From positions 186,001 through 250,000 of the forward strand of contig BCGN01000001.1 in NCBI GenBank assembly GCA_001599295.1: a DNA stretch of 64,000 bases. The letters run 5' to 3'. Both the position numbers and the translations under genes were made by a program. Origin of the DNA: Sporopachydermia quercuum (lineage: Eukaryota > Ascomycota > Sporopachydermiomycetes > Sporopachydermiales > Sporopachydermiaceae). The notes under the pieces are model-generated. The model made no database searches. It worked only from the letters and a program-made list of their open reading frames with translations, and was not told the origin of the DNA. Shown in pieces: positions 1-13,709 of the stretch (position 1 is the stretch's first letter; each line of letters opens with the position of its first letter).

Positions 1-656
1 CTGCTTCCGAGAACTTCTTGAAATGGATAGAATCCCGAGCTTATTTAGTAAAAAGCTTATCGGAGTTCAAATTCATCGACTGTAACGGTATAGATCAAGG
101 AATAAATATACGGCAGAAAGCATTAGATATCTGTGTGCTACTATCGAATGAAGAGGCGCTAGAGAACAAACGGGTAGAATTTCACAAGCTGCGGTCACGG
201 ATGTCTAAACCAGGAATTCTAGAGTCTGCTCGGAAAACTCCGGGTAGAAATAGTATAGATGTGGCAGGATGTAAACGGATAAGAATGGGAATGGCAGATA
301 TAATATCGGAAGAAAACGGAGACTCGGAAGAAGATGAGTTGTATCAGGCGTTAGGAAGTTCTCCGTTAATGGCAAATCCAGAAATGCTTACATCCGATCG
401 GCTTAATGAGGTGGTTTTGCCGGTTAATTTGGATTGGGATGCGTTAGCTCGCAGTAAATCGGGAAGTTCTCGGTACAAAAATAAGGGCAAGAATCGGAAT
501 ACTGTAGATTCAGTAATATCTCCGGCTTATTCCCGGGCTACTCCCTGGGCGGGAAGAATGACTTCGGCTTCATTGGATATTCCTCGGGATCAATTCACCC
601 GAAGCTTTAATTTATCAGAAAACCCGATCTCTGAATCGGAAGAACGCAGGTTGTAG
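1..656 (+). CDS. ENT4: Ent4-like ENTH-domain protein, 3' end only
   Basis: The gene enters from the left edge; the frame is open from base 3 and stops at 654-656. No start codon is visible; the first residues read A-S-E-N-F-L-K-W. The first ~65 residues match the C-terminal part of the ENTH phosphoinositide-binding fold (SEFKFID, DQGINIR, then a KRVEFHKLRSRMSKPG tail). This arrangement, with W soon after the NF-L stretch and the RSxxSxPG end, resembles yeast Ent4 more than the epsins Ent1/2 or Ent3/5. ENTH proteins act in clathrin-linked trafficking at Golgi and endosomes. The rest is a hydrophilic Ser/Arg-rich tail with no clathrin-box or NPF motif seen. Arginine is mostly CGG here, unlike PRP43 nearby. 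Family call firm; paralogue assignment moderate. Confidence 0.75.
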   Translation, partial: ASENFLKWIESRAYLVKSLSEFKFIDCNGIDQGINIRQKALDICVLLSNEEALENKRVEFHKLRSRMSKPGILESARKTPGRNSIDVAGCKRIRMGMADIISEENGDSEEDELYQALGSSPLMANPEMLTSDRLNEVVLPVNLDWDALARSKSGSSRYKNKGKNRNTVDSVISPAYSRATPWAGRMTSASLDIPRDQFTRSFNLSENPISESEERRL

Positions 657-1194
657 AATAGTTTGGGCGGAAAGAGAAGAAACATGGATAACTCTAGAGG
701 AAAGACCGGAAAAAGTAGCGGAACATCGGGTTGAATTACGGCGCTAATATATAGAAATTAAGAAGAATCTTCAGAAGCTCGAAGTATTGCTTTTCCGGAA
801 ATGGGGTTGCATAATAAATGAGTAATTATGGCACAAAAGCATATTATGAAGTATAAGCTAAAGATTTGCAATTAAATTAGGTAATTGTATCCAAATTCAG
901 TAGTCAATTTAGTTATATTCCTCAAAATGAAACAAGTTTTTGCTTATTTGAAGCATTTCATTTACTTTGGATCATACTTTCCGTCCTTACTCGAAATTAG
1001 ATACGAAAATCACCTTATTTGAAATCATTTACTTTCTAGTCAACCAAAATTATCCTAGTTCAGCAATTCTACTAGTTCTCTTCTTCCTGAAACGATAAAA
1101 TATCTCAATTTGTTTGCCTCTTTCAGCAGAATATGAACAAACATGATTAGCTTTATATACATAACTTACTCCTCTTTTCAACTTTCGACTTTAC
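657..1194. other. Convergent intergenic region ENT4/COQ8
   Basis: AT-rich sequence between two gene 3' ends. I see no open frame, splice pair or repeat that stands out; it presumably holds the two overlapping 3' ends. Confidence 0.5.
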
Positions 1195-2883
1195 TTACTC
1201 CACCACATCCAACCCGACGATCTCCTCAAACAACTCGGCACAAGGGACATTAGCATTCATTCGTGCACACAATAAAAATGATCCCGAGAATTTCCGGTGT
1301 AAACTATACGTCTCCTCTGGTGGAGGGGTTAACCGTTGCTGTAACATAACACCGATATTAGCCCGAACCCTATTGGTTATATCCTGATTACTGAAATCAA
1401 ACCCTTTCCCGCGGTTCTCCTTACTGAAGGGTTCACCTAGTACAAGCATGGAATCCACATGAGCATCCTTCATAGTTTCCGTTTCCATTCCAGTGAGATA
1501 TCCGAGTTTTAACGAGTACTTTTCACATAAGACTCTATCCTGTTTTACTGCGGCTCGGAGACAGTTTAGGTAATTGTGAATAAACTTCTCCGAGAATTCT
1601 CGAGCAGATCCGAAGTCCAAAAGCTCGATCTTACCCGTTTTCTCATTATACAAGAAATTTGCCCAATTCGGATCAGTTTGCATAAACTTGAATTTAGCTA
1701 TTTCAAGCAAACAAAGTCTCATTATATTTGTGGCAATCCAATTCTTTGTGGCTTGGTTCCAATCTCCTTTCACAATCTCAGTTCCTTCCATTTTCTCCAT
1801 GGTAAGCACGTTACTACCCGATAAATCATGAANCACTTGAGGAACCACAAATACTTCGTCCCGAGATTCCAAAAGTAAGTTTCGGAACCTTTCAAGATTT
1901 TGTGCTTCTCGGATATAATCACATTCCCATTTCAGTTCCATCCGGGCGTTATCTACCGATTGTCGGAGAAACAGCCCATCAGGGAGCATCCGAGAAGCAG
2001 TAAGTAACATCAACAGGTTATTCAAATCGGAATCAATGGAATCAGCAACTCCGGGATATTGGATTTTTACTACTACTTTAGAATGGTCTTTTAAAGTTAC
2101 TGCTTCGTGAACTTGACCGATAGAAGCCGCGGCGAGCGGAATATCCGTAAACGAGCTAAAATACTTGTTACGCCATCCGTGTCCCAATTCAGATACCATA
2201 ACTCTTTCCAACTGTCCTCTCGGCATATAATGAGCCGAGTTTTGAACCCGTAACAGGATTTTCTGGATTTCGGGAGGGAGAACCTTATTTTCCTGGAAAC
2301 TAAGCATTTGACCTAGTTTTAACGCAGCACCCCGCATTTGGGAGAACTTCTTAGCCATCCGTTCGATGTTTGCGGGGGTGAAGATAAGAGACCGGGAGGA
2401 GTTTTCCGAATGAGAATTGTCCCGAGAAGCTAATCTCCGTAGAGATTCTGAGACAACTCCAACGCCCAAGCCTGTTGCTAAAGAGCCATAATGTACTAAT
2501 CGGCTTAATCTTGAAGACGGAACTTCCGATGATTCTAATTCAAACTCTGGTTTTACTTTTTCTCCGATAACTTCTGTTGGTTTTTTACCTGATTGGGAGT
2601 CAGAAGAGTATTGGCGAATTTGGCCAGTTGCCATAGATTTGCCGGGTTTTCGGGCGTTTACCCGAGGTCTTTGTCCTTTGATAGGTGATTCACTGNACCC
2701 CTCATTAGTAACGGCTGAAGATGGTTTGTGTACAGCACTGGCCGCCAACGAACAACCTTTGGTCAGCGAAGAAGTTTCCACAAAACGGGTTACAGCTTCG
2801 GCTTGAATTTTTAAGCTTTCGGAGGCCACTTTTGAGATTCCGAGAGCCAGAGATCCGAGCTCATATAGTCGAACGCCAATCAT
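1195..2883 (-). CDS. COQ8: Coq8/ADCK-type atypical kinase for coenzyme Q synthesis
   Basis: A 562-residue UbiB/ABC1-family protein. The diagnostic KxGQ motif is at 189-192 ([10 protein letters not shown]), the alanine-rich loop at 251-254 (AAAS), the lysine of VKIQYPG at 273, the catalytic-loop equivalent DPNWANF at 404-410 and DFG at 423-425. Residues 1-125 look like a mitochondrial presequence plus linker. Coq8 is the matrix-side ATPase/kinase-like protein that supports the CoQ synthome on the inner mitochondrial membrane. S. cerevisiae Coq8 is about 500 residues; the excess is in the N-terminal linker. The ATG at 2881-2883 is the first in frame. Two single ambiguous bases fall in the coding region without shifting it. 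It is divergent from PRP43, and a Cbf1-type site lies in the shared promoter. Confidence 0.93.
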   Translation of the reverse strand: MIGVRLYELGSLALGISKVASESLKIQAEAVTRFVETSSLTKGCSLAASAVHKPSSAVTNEGXSESPIKGQRPRVNARKPGKSMATGQIRQYSSDSQSGKKPTEVIGEKVKPEFELESSEVPSSRLSRLVHYGSLATGLGVGVVSESLRRLASRDNSHSENSSRSLIFTPANIERMAKKFSQMRGAALKLGQMLSFQENKVLPPEIQKILLRVQNSAHYMPRGQLERVMVSELGHGWRNKYFSSFTDIPLAAASIGQVHEAVTLKDHSKVVVKIQYPGVADSIDSDLNNLLMLLTASRMLPDGLFLRQSVDNARMELKWECDYIREAQNLERFRNLLLESRDEVFVVPQVXHDLSGSNVLTMEKMEGTEIVKGDWNQATKNWIATNIMRLCLLEIAKFKFMQTDPNWANFLYNEKTGKIELLDFGSAREFSEKFIHNYLNCLRAAVKQDRVLCEKYSLKLGYLTGMETETMKDAHVDSMLVLGEPFSKENRGKGFDFSNQDITNRVRANIGVMLQQRLTPPPEETYSLHRKFSGSFLLCARMNANVPCAELFEEIVGLDVVE

Positions 2884-3140
2884 GGTACCAGGAGACGTTG
2901 GGACTTTCCAAGGATTAAGGTTCTTGTTGCGAGTTAGAAGTAAATACGCTAGTGCGATCCAAAGTCTTAAATCCGGTTCCCTGTAACTCCGGTTTTCTGA
3001 AGTTCAGATCAAAACGGAAAACAGGAGTCGTGATTCATCGAAGTAGCAGATAAATAAAAAGAATGGATTTGTATTTGATATTTGATGATTTTCTGTGGTT
3101 TTTTTCAACCGTCAATTGAGGATGATTAGTTGATTATGTG

Positions 3141-3158
3141 ATATATATATATATATAT
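3141..3158. repeat. (AT)9 microsatellite
   Basis: Uninterrupted AT dinucleotide run about 260 bases upstream of COQ8, abutting the Cbf1-type site. Confidence 0.9.
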
Positions 3159-3159
3159 G

Positions 3160-3167
3160 ATCACGTG
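3160..3167. promoter_or_regulatory. Cbf1-type site ATCACGTG
   Basis: Exact match to RTCACRTG (CDEI/Cbf1) about 280 bases upstream of COQ8 and 650 upstream of PRP43. In several yeasts Cbf1 controls respiratory genes, which would fit COQ8. Binding is inferred from the motif only. Confidence 0.5.
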
Positions 3168-3792
3168 GAAATGGTTTAATGTGATTAGGTGATCATATAA
3201 TAAGAGGATGATAAACAAAGGTACGTATGAGTTCTTACATGTATGCGGATAAACCTGATTGAAATTTGTCATAATATTCGTATTATTGTAGCTAATCCAT
3301 TGAATTTAGACATATCTCGAAACAATAACTAGTCTTCATAAACTGTATGTGTTCTTCTTTATTCACTCCTCTGGCTACAATCAATTCCTCGGTATCACAT
3401 CATTTCCTTTTTATGAGTATCATCCCCGTATTAGCCACCATTGTCTCCGGGAATATCTGCCTACCCGAACAGGTACTTTATTCCATTTTAAGTATTGTTT
3501 TACCTAAACAGTATCTCCCTTCCTATTCAATACTCAAACTTTCACTTACTTTTAAAAAAATTTATATAGAGAGAGACAAATTGCTGCTTATTTCTCATTC
3601 TCTAGTCTATCAAAACAATGAAACAAAACATCTATCAACAGCTTTTCTCTTGTTTCAGCAAAATTTCCCTCATATTATTCTCCCATATAACGTTGGATTG
3701 TTTGGATTGTCTATATGTATANATCTACTATTTCATCAGAAGCCACCAATCCCCACATTGTATCCGCTTTAAGCAATACCTTTTTATCANAC

Positions 3793-6141
<2,349 letters not shown>

Positions 6142-7040
6142 TTCATTTGATTGAAAAATAGGAAGATCTAGTTAGTTTATTAGGTCACTAGTGATTTATA
6201 TGAAGAAGAGTGACATTTAGCTTAAGAGTTGTATAGTACTTCTACTTGGCATATATGATAGATATACATAAGGAAATTTGAATGATTTATTTTCAAGCAC
6301 TTAAAGAGAATCATCGGTAGAAACTTATAAGAATCAAATTTATTGAAGTGCTGAATAGTTTTATTGCTTTTATTTCAATGCTTATCTTTGTAAATAAGCT
6401 GTGATAGAATACCCATAGTAAACCCTATCGAGAGATCAGTTACTTAAAGCGGTAATAATGGAGATAATTTATTATGCATTATAATGTATTTTGAATTTAA
6501 GGTTCAGGGCTAGCTCTGTAACTGTAATTCTTCATTTCCGGTAATGAGTGTTTTATTAAAATTTATTAAGCTTTCTTGTATTAAAACAAGTAGTTAATTG
6601 TAATAAATTCTCCTACTACTCAATTATCTAGGAATTTCAATTCTTCATAATAATTCAATCGCAATCATCTCAGTAAACCGTATTGTATTACCATCCATCC
6701 ATACAGCATAGTTTTAGAACTTTATTTGATATTTACACAGACTAGTATGATAAGTAGGTTTCCCTCTTAATTTTGATACTACTCCATTTGAGTAATTATT
6801 ACTATTTTAAATCTTTCTACATCGGGATTCCTTCGCATGCAAATTTTCTTCGGCTTTTCCTGAGTTATTTTTTGCAATAAAGAAGTGAATCATTATAGCA
6901 ATGAAACTTGAAACTATTAGCGTACTGCTTTAAGAAGTTTCTNTATTCTATCTAAAAAAGTATAGATTTTGATTATTGCTCGCCTCCATTTCGTGGGCTT
7001 CCATATCGAGGAAATAAGGTCCACCGACTATGTATAAATC

Positions 7041-7084
7041 ATGCAATCTTCATGCAATTGTTATGCAATCATTATGCGAATTTC
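7041..7084. repeat. Four ATGCA(A) motifs at 11-bp spacing
   Basis: ATGCAAT begins at 7041, 7052 and 7063, and ATGCGAA at 7074: exactly 11 bases apart, one turn of the helix. The intervening four bases vary, so the repeated part is the motif itself rather than a copied unit. Confidence 0.85.
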
Positions 7085-7337
7085 CTACTGTATTGTTATA
7101 GGGTATACAGCTATCAATCATTACACTATTAACATTAACACTGACACAAAGTCTACATGTTCTCAGTAGTATCTGAAATATTCATACATTTGCCACATCT
7201 CTATAAATATCACTAGTATGAAATTTTCTTCCACCTACGATTAGAATAATCGTCAACATCACTTTATACCTTCATATAGCTATCGTATCTTCAGATATGC
7301 CCACAGGTAAACCCAACTCCTAACCCTGCATAAAATC

Positions 7338-7370
7338 ATGCACTGATTATGCACATATCATGCATAATCA
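7338..7370. repeat. Three ATGCA(C/T) motifs at 11-bp spacing
   Basis: ATGCAC at 7338 and 7349, and ATGCAT at 7360, again exactly 11 bases apart. The offset from the first array is 297 bases, or 27 units of 11. Confidence 0.85.
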
Positions 7371-8001
7371 GCGTATACTCGCAAAACCTTATTGTCCCAT
7401 CAGATCTCTTCGCTTCTTTTTTGTTTTCTGTAAGTGTTTGCCTTTTTTCTTCCTCTTCATCATTGTTTGTTTGTTCTCCATAATTGCTGAATTTTTATGT
7501 TACTATCGCAGGTGACTGTTTAATTTATTGCTGTTATCAGGCTTCACTTTGTTCCTATTATAACTCTTGCTACTGGTCTCTTTTCTGCGATTCATAACCG
7601 CATGTTTTCAGTGGAACTGCTGTAGGTAGATCAACCATATAGTAGCAGAAGAAGTAAATTAAATGTTATAGTAGCAGGAGAAGAAAGGAAATACAAATAT
7701 ATATTAAGCAGAACGGTGGAGGTTATTAATTTTTGGATATTATTTGATCAAAAGAAGTTTAGTTATTTATTTTAGAGCGTCGATTCTTTTTTTGGAGGAT
7801 TTTGAGCCGATAATGGTGGCTCTGTTACATCAGTTGCAATTGTGTGTTTGTATTGTTGAGGAAAGTGGTTCCTCTAGGATTTGTTTTTGAAACGTGCTCA
7901 AGAAGCTGGGACAAGACAGTGTAGCTTGGGAAGCTGTTCAGGTAGATCAGCTAAAGTTTTAACCAGAATTTCTGTGGCTCAGCTGATAGTTTTAGGTCGC
8001 A

Positions 8002-11000
8002 ATGGTCACAATGGATAACAATTTACAAACAAAAGATAGCACACCTACGCCTAGTGGCAATCACCATAGCAATAATAATAATAGAAACAATATCAGAAAC
8101 AGTGAATTGTCTGCCACACAAGATCCCAATTCGTCAACAAGCTCGACACAGACTTCCGGTTTGAACTTTTCGGAACGACTAATGAAAAGCAGAAGCACTA
8201 TCCTTTCCGCTATTTCAAACCTATCGCCTATAAAACCTCAATCAGGGTCCAACAATTTCGGAGATGATGAGTCGAATATAGGAAATGATATTTCTTTTGA
8301 CGAAGACGCTCGTTTGTACAATCAAAGCCAGGAAATCCTAATTTCAGCCGACATAAATCGGCGTCGGATGCAATCTCCGCTCCCGGCCCAGCTCCAAGAT
8401 CAACTTCCTCTTCCTGTTTCTGCCGGTTCCGAGATAGGACCCGAAGAGTCATACATTTCATTAAATCAGGACCATGACTTCGAAGACCGGAAGCCGAACG
8501 CTGATCAGGAACAATTAAATGGAAGCGAAGAAAGCATTTACTCCGATGCCGAACTCGGCTCAGATTTGGAATCTTCCCGAAAGCCACAAAGACCAGGTCT
8601 GGGTAATAGGTTCCCTTCTGAAGCCAGAATGGGTAACTCGGAATCTAAAGTTGAAAATATGTGGTCTTCAACTTACAAATTACCTCATAGGCTTATCCGT
8701 CAAGGATCTCTGATATGGGCAGAAACCGGAGAAAGAATTCGACGAGTAATAACGCTATCTCAGCATCCTATTCTACCCGATATCTCTTCCAGTTTCCCTT
8801 CCGAGCATACTGCATTACTATCAACATCTTCTCGGCAATCAACTGTTCGGCCTGTAAATTCCTCTCATTCGGCCTCCACTTCCGTGCCAGCAGCTCTCTC
8901 AACTTCCGCTAACTATTCCGCCATTCATTCTTCTTCCGACTCTTATCCGTCAGCTCCCAATCTTCCCCATTTTCCTCTCACTACCCCGCCAAACAACCTT
9001 TATATGAAATCAAAACAACTCTTCTCCGATTCTATCCACAACCCAAACACCAAATTAATTTTAAAGTGCGCTCTTACTTATCTTTTAGCGTCACAAGCAG
9101 TTTATTTCACCCCGCTGTCAAAACTATTTGGTACAAGTGATCAAAAGCATTTAGCGTGTACAACTGCGGTTTATTTCCATCCAGCAAGAACCAAAGGCTC
9201 AATGCACGAATCAGTTGGGTTTGTCGCGGCTTCATTACTCTTTTCTTTCACTATAAGTACCCTTACAATGCTGCTTTCTGCTTCTTTTTACCGAAATGGA
9301 AACGTCTCAATAAGCATTTTCACCGATGTGGTATCTACCGCTGCCGTTTTAGGATTCATCTCCTACATGAAGCAAAAAGTAAACAAACCTACTTTCAACA
9401 CCGCTTGTTCGTTGGCGGCTATTACGCTTATTTCGGTCGTGGTGAAAGAAGGTTCAACCAATTCCGATTCCGTTCCTTTTGATAAGCTACTAGTTATCTT
9501 CCGATTAGTACTGTTCGGGGTTGTTCTAGTTATCATTATATGTTATATTCTGTGGCCGAAGAATGCAACGAGAGAATTAAGAAAGAATCTTAATAACTCT
9601 ACAGAATTACTATCGGCATTACTATCAATCATACCACAAAAGTTTCTTAATGGCGAGAGCATTGATAGTAATGAATATTATGTAATAGAGAACAGGTTAA
9701 AAGTGTCAATTAACTCACTGAATATGCATTTAATGGATTCAAGGTATGAGTTATTATTGAGAGGCCGAGAAGATGAGTATGAAATGTTGGACGATTTAGT
9801 TGATTCTGTCAAGAAGATGAGTTTACATGTTGGAGGTCTAAAATCGAGTGTTGAGATGCAGTGGCGGTTATTAGCAAGTGCAGCAGCAGAAGCGGAAGCG
9901 AAAGTGAAAGCACGTGCTGAGACGAGATTGAGCTCTAATAATGGTAGTGGTAATAATTCTAATCTCGAGATAATTACCGAGGATCCTAAAAGCAGATCTG
10001 ATGCTCGTGTTGACTCGGAACTGAGATCAGAAACAGATAGCAGGTCCGAAAAGGAGATGGCCAATTCAACGCAAGAGGACTCAATTCCGGATACAAATAT
10101 TCAAATAGAAAGAAAACAGGGTAAAGTTTCAGAACCTGAATTGGAAGCTAACCCAACAACGGAAATAGTAATGGATAACGCTCCTAATTTTTCATCATAT
10201 GGAAACAAAGTTCGCGATATTGAAGCCAATTCGGAACAAAATTCAACCCGAACTTCTCAATTAGGAAGTCCGGCATTTCCACAGAAATCCGTAAAGGGTA
10301 AAGAATACCCTTCGAACCACAATCCTACCATCCAAGAATCCATATTAGGAAATAATTCCGAAATCTCGGACGTTTCACCCGATTCAGATATTTTCAATTC
10401 TATTGGGATATCAACTGTTTCCGAAACGGAAAATATTACTAATTCAGGTAACCCCAACTCTAACATCTATAACAATGTTCCTAAACGGCAAATCATTAAG
10501 GCTCCTTCCACATCAAACTCCGCCAAGCTTCCCAATTCAGCTGCTACCGCCACACCCACTACGTCTTCGGCAAACCTGAAATCCCCGCTTCCAAATCAAG
10601 CAACCGACGCAGCACAGCTCTTCGACCTTTTCGTTTACTACCTCGGTCCACCCATAAAATCGTTCTCTTTCACTTTGAGAGAGATCCTCTTAGCTATCCC
10701 TTTTGGGACCAAGCCTAATTACTCAATTAGGAATAATAACCAATACAAACTATCGCTGAAATTAGCTAGAAACTTGTATCATGAGGCGAGAGACCAAGCG
10801 TTAGGGAAACTCTACTCCCAGAATTTATTCACTAAAGCCAAACAGTTTGGCATTGTTGAATATGAGGAGGAAGTTGTGGCTAGTTGTGGTAACTTTTCAT
10901 GGGTTTTAGGAGATTTTGCTGATGAATTAGATGCTTTTTTAGGGATACTGAATGAGTATGAAGAAATGAAATGCGGAACTGGAGACGGAAGCGGAAGTGA

Positions 11001-13008
11001 AAGTGAAAACAGAAGTGGAAGAGGGAAAAGAAGCTGGAAATGGCTTCGGTTTTGGGACCAGAGTTACCAGTTAGGGAAAAACACGGATCGACTGAATGTG
11101 GACGATATCTTGAACACCGGAGGGGGAATTGGGGACACTGGGTATAGAAACAATAAGAAAAACATGAGAATTGGTGTCGGTAACGAAACAGATTATCTCC
11201 AGAGTTTTAACTCCGAATACAACGGATCTGTCGGATCTGTCAGATCTGTCAGATCAACTAACTCGCCCTATAAAGCATATAGCATGTTCGGGAACTCACC
11301 GATAAACAAAACAACCGGAATTCAAACAACCCGACCGACCGGGGACGCAGAAAACATCAATGNGGAAATCTCAAAGCTCCAATTGGCTTCGATAGAGAAA
11401 ACCGCGGCCTCCTCGACTTCAAATAACCGAAATTTCCCACTTTCTCTCTCGTTCCAACTATACAAATTCTCCCTTATCCTACGGAAGGCGGAAGTACAAT
11501 TCGGTTTCCGAGTCGGCCTAGGATCATTGGTTCTGTCACTATTAGCTTTCCTCCCTGCTACGAAATCATACTTCCGTGCTATGAGAGGTGAATGGGTACT
11601 GGTTACCTATTCAATTATCATGAATAAGAGCCTTGGAGGTACCTCCATGACTGTAAAGTTCCGAATCTTCGGAACGTTTCTCGGAGCGTTTGCCGCATAT
11701 TTATGTTATAATCTATTCAACGGGAACCCTGTTTTACTATCAATCTCGGGCTTTCTCATCGCTATTCCCTGTTTTTACATAATTTTGGTATGGAAAGCAA
11801 ACAATGCATTTGGAAGATTCATTCTATTGACGTATAATCTGTCTTGTCTATACAGTTATTCAGTTGCACAATCAGACAATGAAGATAATGACGAAGGTGG
11901 AGATACACCATACATTGGGGAAATTTCTGTTCACAGATTCATTGCAGTGTTATTAGGAATTGTATGGGCATTGATGATTACGTTAACTATTTTTCCAAGT
12001 ACTTCTAGAAGCCGATTGAGAACAGGATTATGTATTGTATGGTTAAGATTAGGAGTTACCTGGAACCGGAATCCATTGAGTTATTATGAGATTTTACCAC
12101 CAAGAGAAGAGTTTTCATCGTTTGCTGATTTGGAAAGACAAGAAAGGAAAGGAAGGAAGGAAAAGAATGGGAAAGACAAAGGAAAGGGAATAGGAATAGG
12201 AATAGGAATTGGGAAATGGAATAGTGGATTATTTGGGTATAAAAACGACCATCAACAAGGAATAGGTAATGGTTTGAATTATTCATTAGAGGAGAGCTAT
12301 AAAAATGGAAAAAGTCCCACTATCAGACACGTTACTGGCAATATCAATAATACCATTCCTTGTCCTAACGGTGGTTATAGCCCTGCTTCTGCTTCTTCGA
12401 AATACCCTGTTCCTACCCCTAATTCTCACCATCATCCGAATCATGTTCCTACTCTGAAAACGTATGGTCTGGTTGGAATTGGTAATCAAAAAGCTATTCA
12501 GCAGCTAATGTTCGAACTGGAAACATTACTTAAATTTGCCCCGAAAGAGCCGAGATTGAAAGGACCCTTCCCTACGGATAAATATCACCAACTGTTGAAA
12601 TCAACTCAAGCAATAGTTGATGCGTTCCAAAACATTAGTGGACTCATTTCTGTCGATCCTGTATTGACTGAGAATGAAATAAAAGTACTTAACTACACAT
12701 TAGCAGAGAGAAAAGAACTGGAAAACAGATTATTTCTTATCTTTTATATGGTTGCATCAGCATTGAAACTAGGATTCCCATTGCCCAGGTCCCCAGCATC
12801 AATTGAGCATGCTAGGAAGAGAATGCTGATGAAATTGAATGAAATAAGAATAAAAGACTCTGATCATGCTTTAGATGAAAGTGATTTTATCCTGTTATAT
12901 TCATATATATTAGTTACCAGTATAATTTCTGATGAACTGCAGAATATAGCAAAAGTTGTCCAGGAATTATACGGTAATGTTGAAGAAGATATGTTGGTTC
13001 TACTATGA
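8002..13008 (+). CDS. Very large BRE4-like membrane protein (ArAE_2 / FUSC-type)
   Basis: 1668 residues from ATG 8002 (a second ATG follows three codons later). A long Ser/Asn-rich N-terminus is followed by a hydrophobic block at about 352-520 with roughly six membrane segments. A low-complexity cytosolic loop follows, then a second block at about 1150-1335 with the same kind of segments (GEWVLVTYSIIMNKS, then TSMTVKFRIFGTFLG). A helical C-terminal domain begins near 1495. This twofold layout is that of the fungal Bre4 / aromatic-acid-exporter-like family, distantly related to bacterial FUSC exporters. S. cerevisiae Bre4 is about 1125 residues and affects brefeldin A sensitivity and vacuole shape; transport substrate is unknown. 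The extra length is low-complexity, including a Gly-Ile repeat near 12185-12210. Family call good; orthology not proven. Confidence 0.72.
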   Translation: MVTMDNNLQTKDSTPTPSGNHHSNNNNRNNIRNSELSATQDPNSSTSSTQTSGLNFSERLMKSRSTILSAISNLSPIKPQSGSNNFGDDESNIGNDISFDEDARLYNQSQEILISADINRRRMQSPLPAQLQDQLPLPVSAGSEIGPEESYISLNQDHDFEDRKPNADQEQLNGSEESIYSDAELGSDLESSRKPQRPGLGNRFPSEARMGNSESKVENMWSSTYKLPHRLIRQGSLIWAETGERIRRVITLSQHPILPDISSSFPSEHTALLSTSSRQSTVRPVNSSHSASTSVPAALSTSANYSAIHSSSDSYPSAPNLPHFPLTTPPNNLYMKSKQLFSDSIHNPNTKLILKCALTYLLASQAVYFTPLSKLFGTSDQKHLACTTAVYFHPARTKGSMHESVGFVAASLLFSFTISTLTMLLSASFYRNGNVSISIFTDVVSTAAVLGFISYMKQKVNKPTFNTACSLAAITLISVVVKEGSTNSDSVPFDKLLVIFRLVLFGVVLVIIICYILWPKNATRELRKNLNNSTELLSALLSIIPQKFLNGESIDSNEYYVIENRLKVSINSLNMHLMDSRYELLLRGREDEYEMLDDLVDSVKKMSLHVGGLKSSVEMQWRLLASAAAEAEAKVKARAETRLSSNNGSGNNSNLEIITEDPKSRSDARVDSELRSETDSRSEKEMANSTQEDSIPDTNIQIERKQGKVSEPELEANPTTEIVMDNAPNFSSYGNKVRDIEANSEQNSTRTSQLGSPAFPQKSVKGKEYPSNHNPTIQESILGNNSEISDVSPDSDIFNSIGISTVSETENITNSGNPNSNIYNNVPKRQIIKAPSTSNSAKLPNSAATATPTTSSANLKSPLPNQATDAAQLFDLFVYYLGPPIKSFSFTLREILLAIPFGTKPNYSIRNNNQYKLSLKLARNLYHEARDQALGKLYSQNLFTKAKQFGIVEYEEEVVASCGNFSWVLGDFADELDAFLGILNEYEEMKCGTGDGSGSESENRSGRGKRSWKWLRFWDQSYQLGKNTDRLNVDDILNTGGGIGDTGYRNNKKNMRIGVGNETDYLQSFNSEYNGSVGSVRSVRSTNSPYKAYSMFGNSPINKTTGIQTTRPTGDAENINXEISKLQLASIEKTAASSTSNNRNFPLSLSFQLYKFSLILRKAEVQFGFRVGLGSLVLSLLAFLPATKSYFRAMRGEWVLVTYSIIMNKSLGGTSMTVKFRIFGTFLGAFAAYLCYNLFNGNPVLLSISGFLIAIPCFYIILVWKANNAFGRFILLTYNLSCLYSYSVAQSDNEDNDEGGDTPYIGEISVHRFIAVLLGIVWALMITLTIFPSTSRSRLRTGLCIVWLRLGVTWNRNPLSYYEILPPREEFSSFADLERQERKGRKEKNGKDKGKGIGIGIGIGKWNSGLFGYKNDHQQGIGNGLNYSLEESYKNGKSPTIRHVTGNINNTIPCPNGGYSPASASSKYPVPTPNSHHHPNHVPTLKTYGLVGIGNQKAIQQLMFELETLLKFAPKEPRLKGPFPTDKYHQLLKSTQAIVDAFQNISGLISVDPVLTENEIKVLNYTLAERKELENRLFLIFYMVASALKLGFPLPRSPASIEHARKRMLMKLNEIRIKDSDHALDESDFILLYSYILVTSIISDELQNIAKVVQELYGNVEEDMLVLL

Positions 13009-13709
13009 TGTGTTTTGAACTGGAAAACTACATATATTAAATAAGTACACAATGATTTTCTCTTATTATTCTTCGTTCTTCTAATGTTCCTTCCGCTTCC
13101 CTTGGTGTTCCTAGTATGGTATATTGATGTGTAGTAATGTGAAATAGCTTAGGGGAAAAATCACAGCTAACTGTCCATTGTAGGAACAGATTCAGCTTTT
13201 CCAAGCACCAATGAAAGGTCTTTGGTCTTAGGAACAAGTGAAAAAGTGCATTATAGATGATTTTAAGTTGCAGTATCGTTCTCAATCTCTATTTTCCTTA
13301 TGTAGTATATTCCTAGTATAACTATATTTGATATATAATAAATAATAATGATACTATTGTGTTCTATGCATTCAGTACTTTTATGATTCATTCTACATTT
13401 TCAAAAAACCAAAATACCATAACACATCATGCAAATGTTTATTGATATTTCTAACACAATAAGTCGATAATATATAGCAGTTAATTTCAATGAAAACATA
13501 ACAAATATTCACATTGTCATCATACACTGCCATTATCTGCCTCCATTGCACAATAACGCAGTTATAAACATATTTACCAATCGCTTGATGCTTAATGTTT
13601 AATGCTTATCATCATAAAGTCAAAACTTCCATCAATTCTTTTTTCTAATCTCAAGTCACATTTAAATTCACATTCTTTTCAATTCACAATTTTGTTTTCA
13701 ATTGAATGT
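13009..13709. other. Convergent intergenic region
   Basis: AT-rich, between the 3' ends of the BRE4-like and MIC26/27 genes. Short frames here have no protein-like composition; nothing else seen. Confidence 0.5.

Larger units (their letters stand above)
6142..8001. promoter_or_regulatory. Long upstream region of the BRE4-like gene
   Basis: 1.86 kb with no convincing coding exon. It holds two 11-bp-periodic ATGCA arrays (listed separately). A GTAAGT near 7430 and an AG near 7513 could bound a 5'-UTR intron, but the branch site is poor. Confidence 0.5.
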
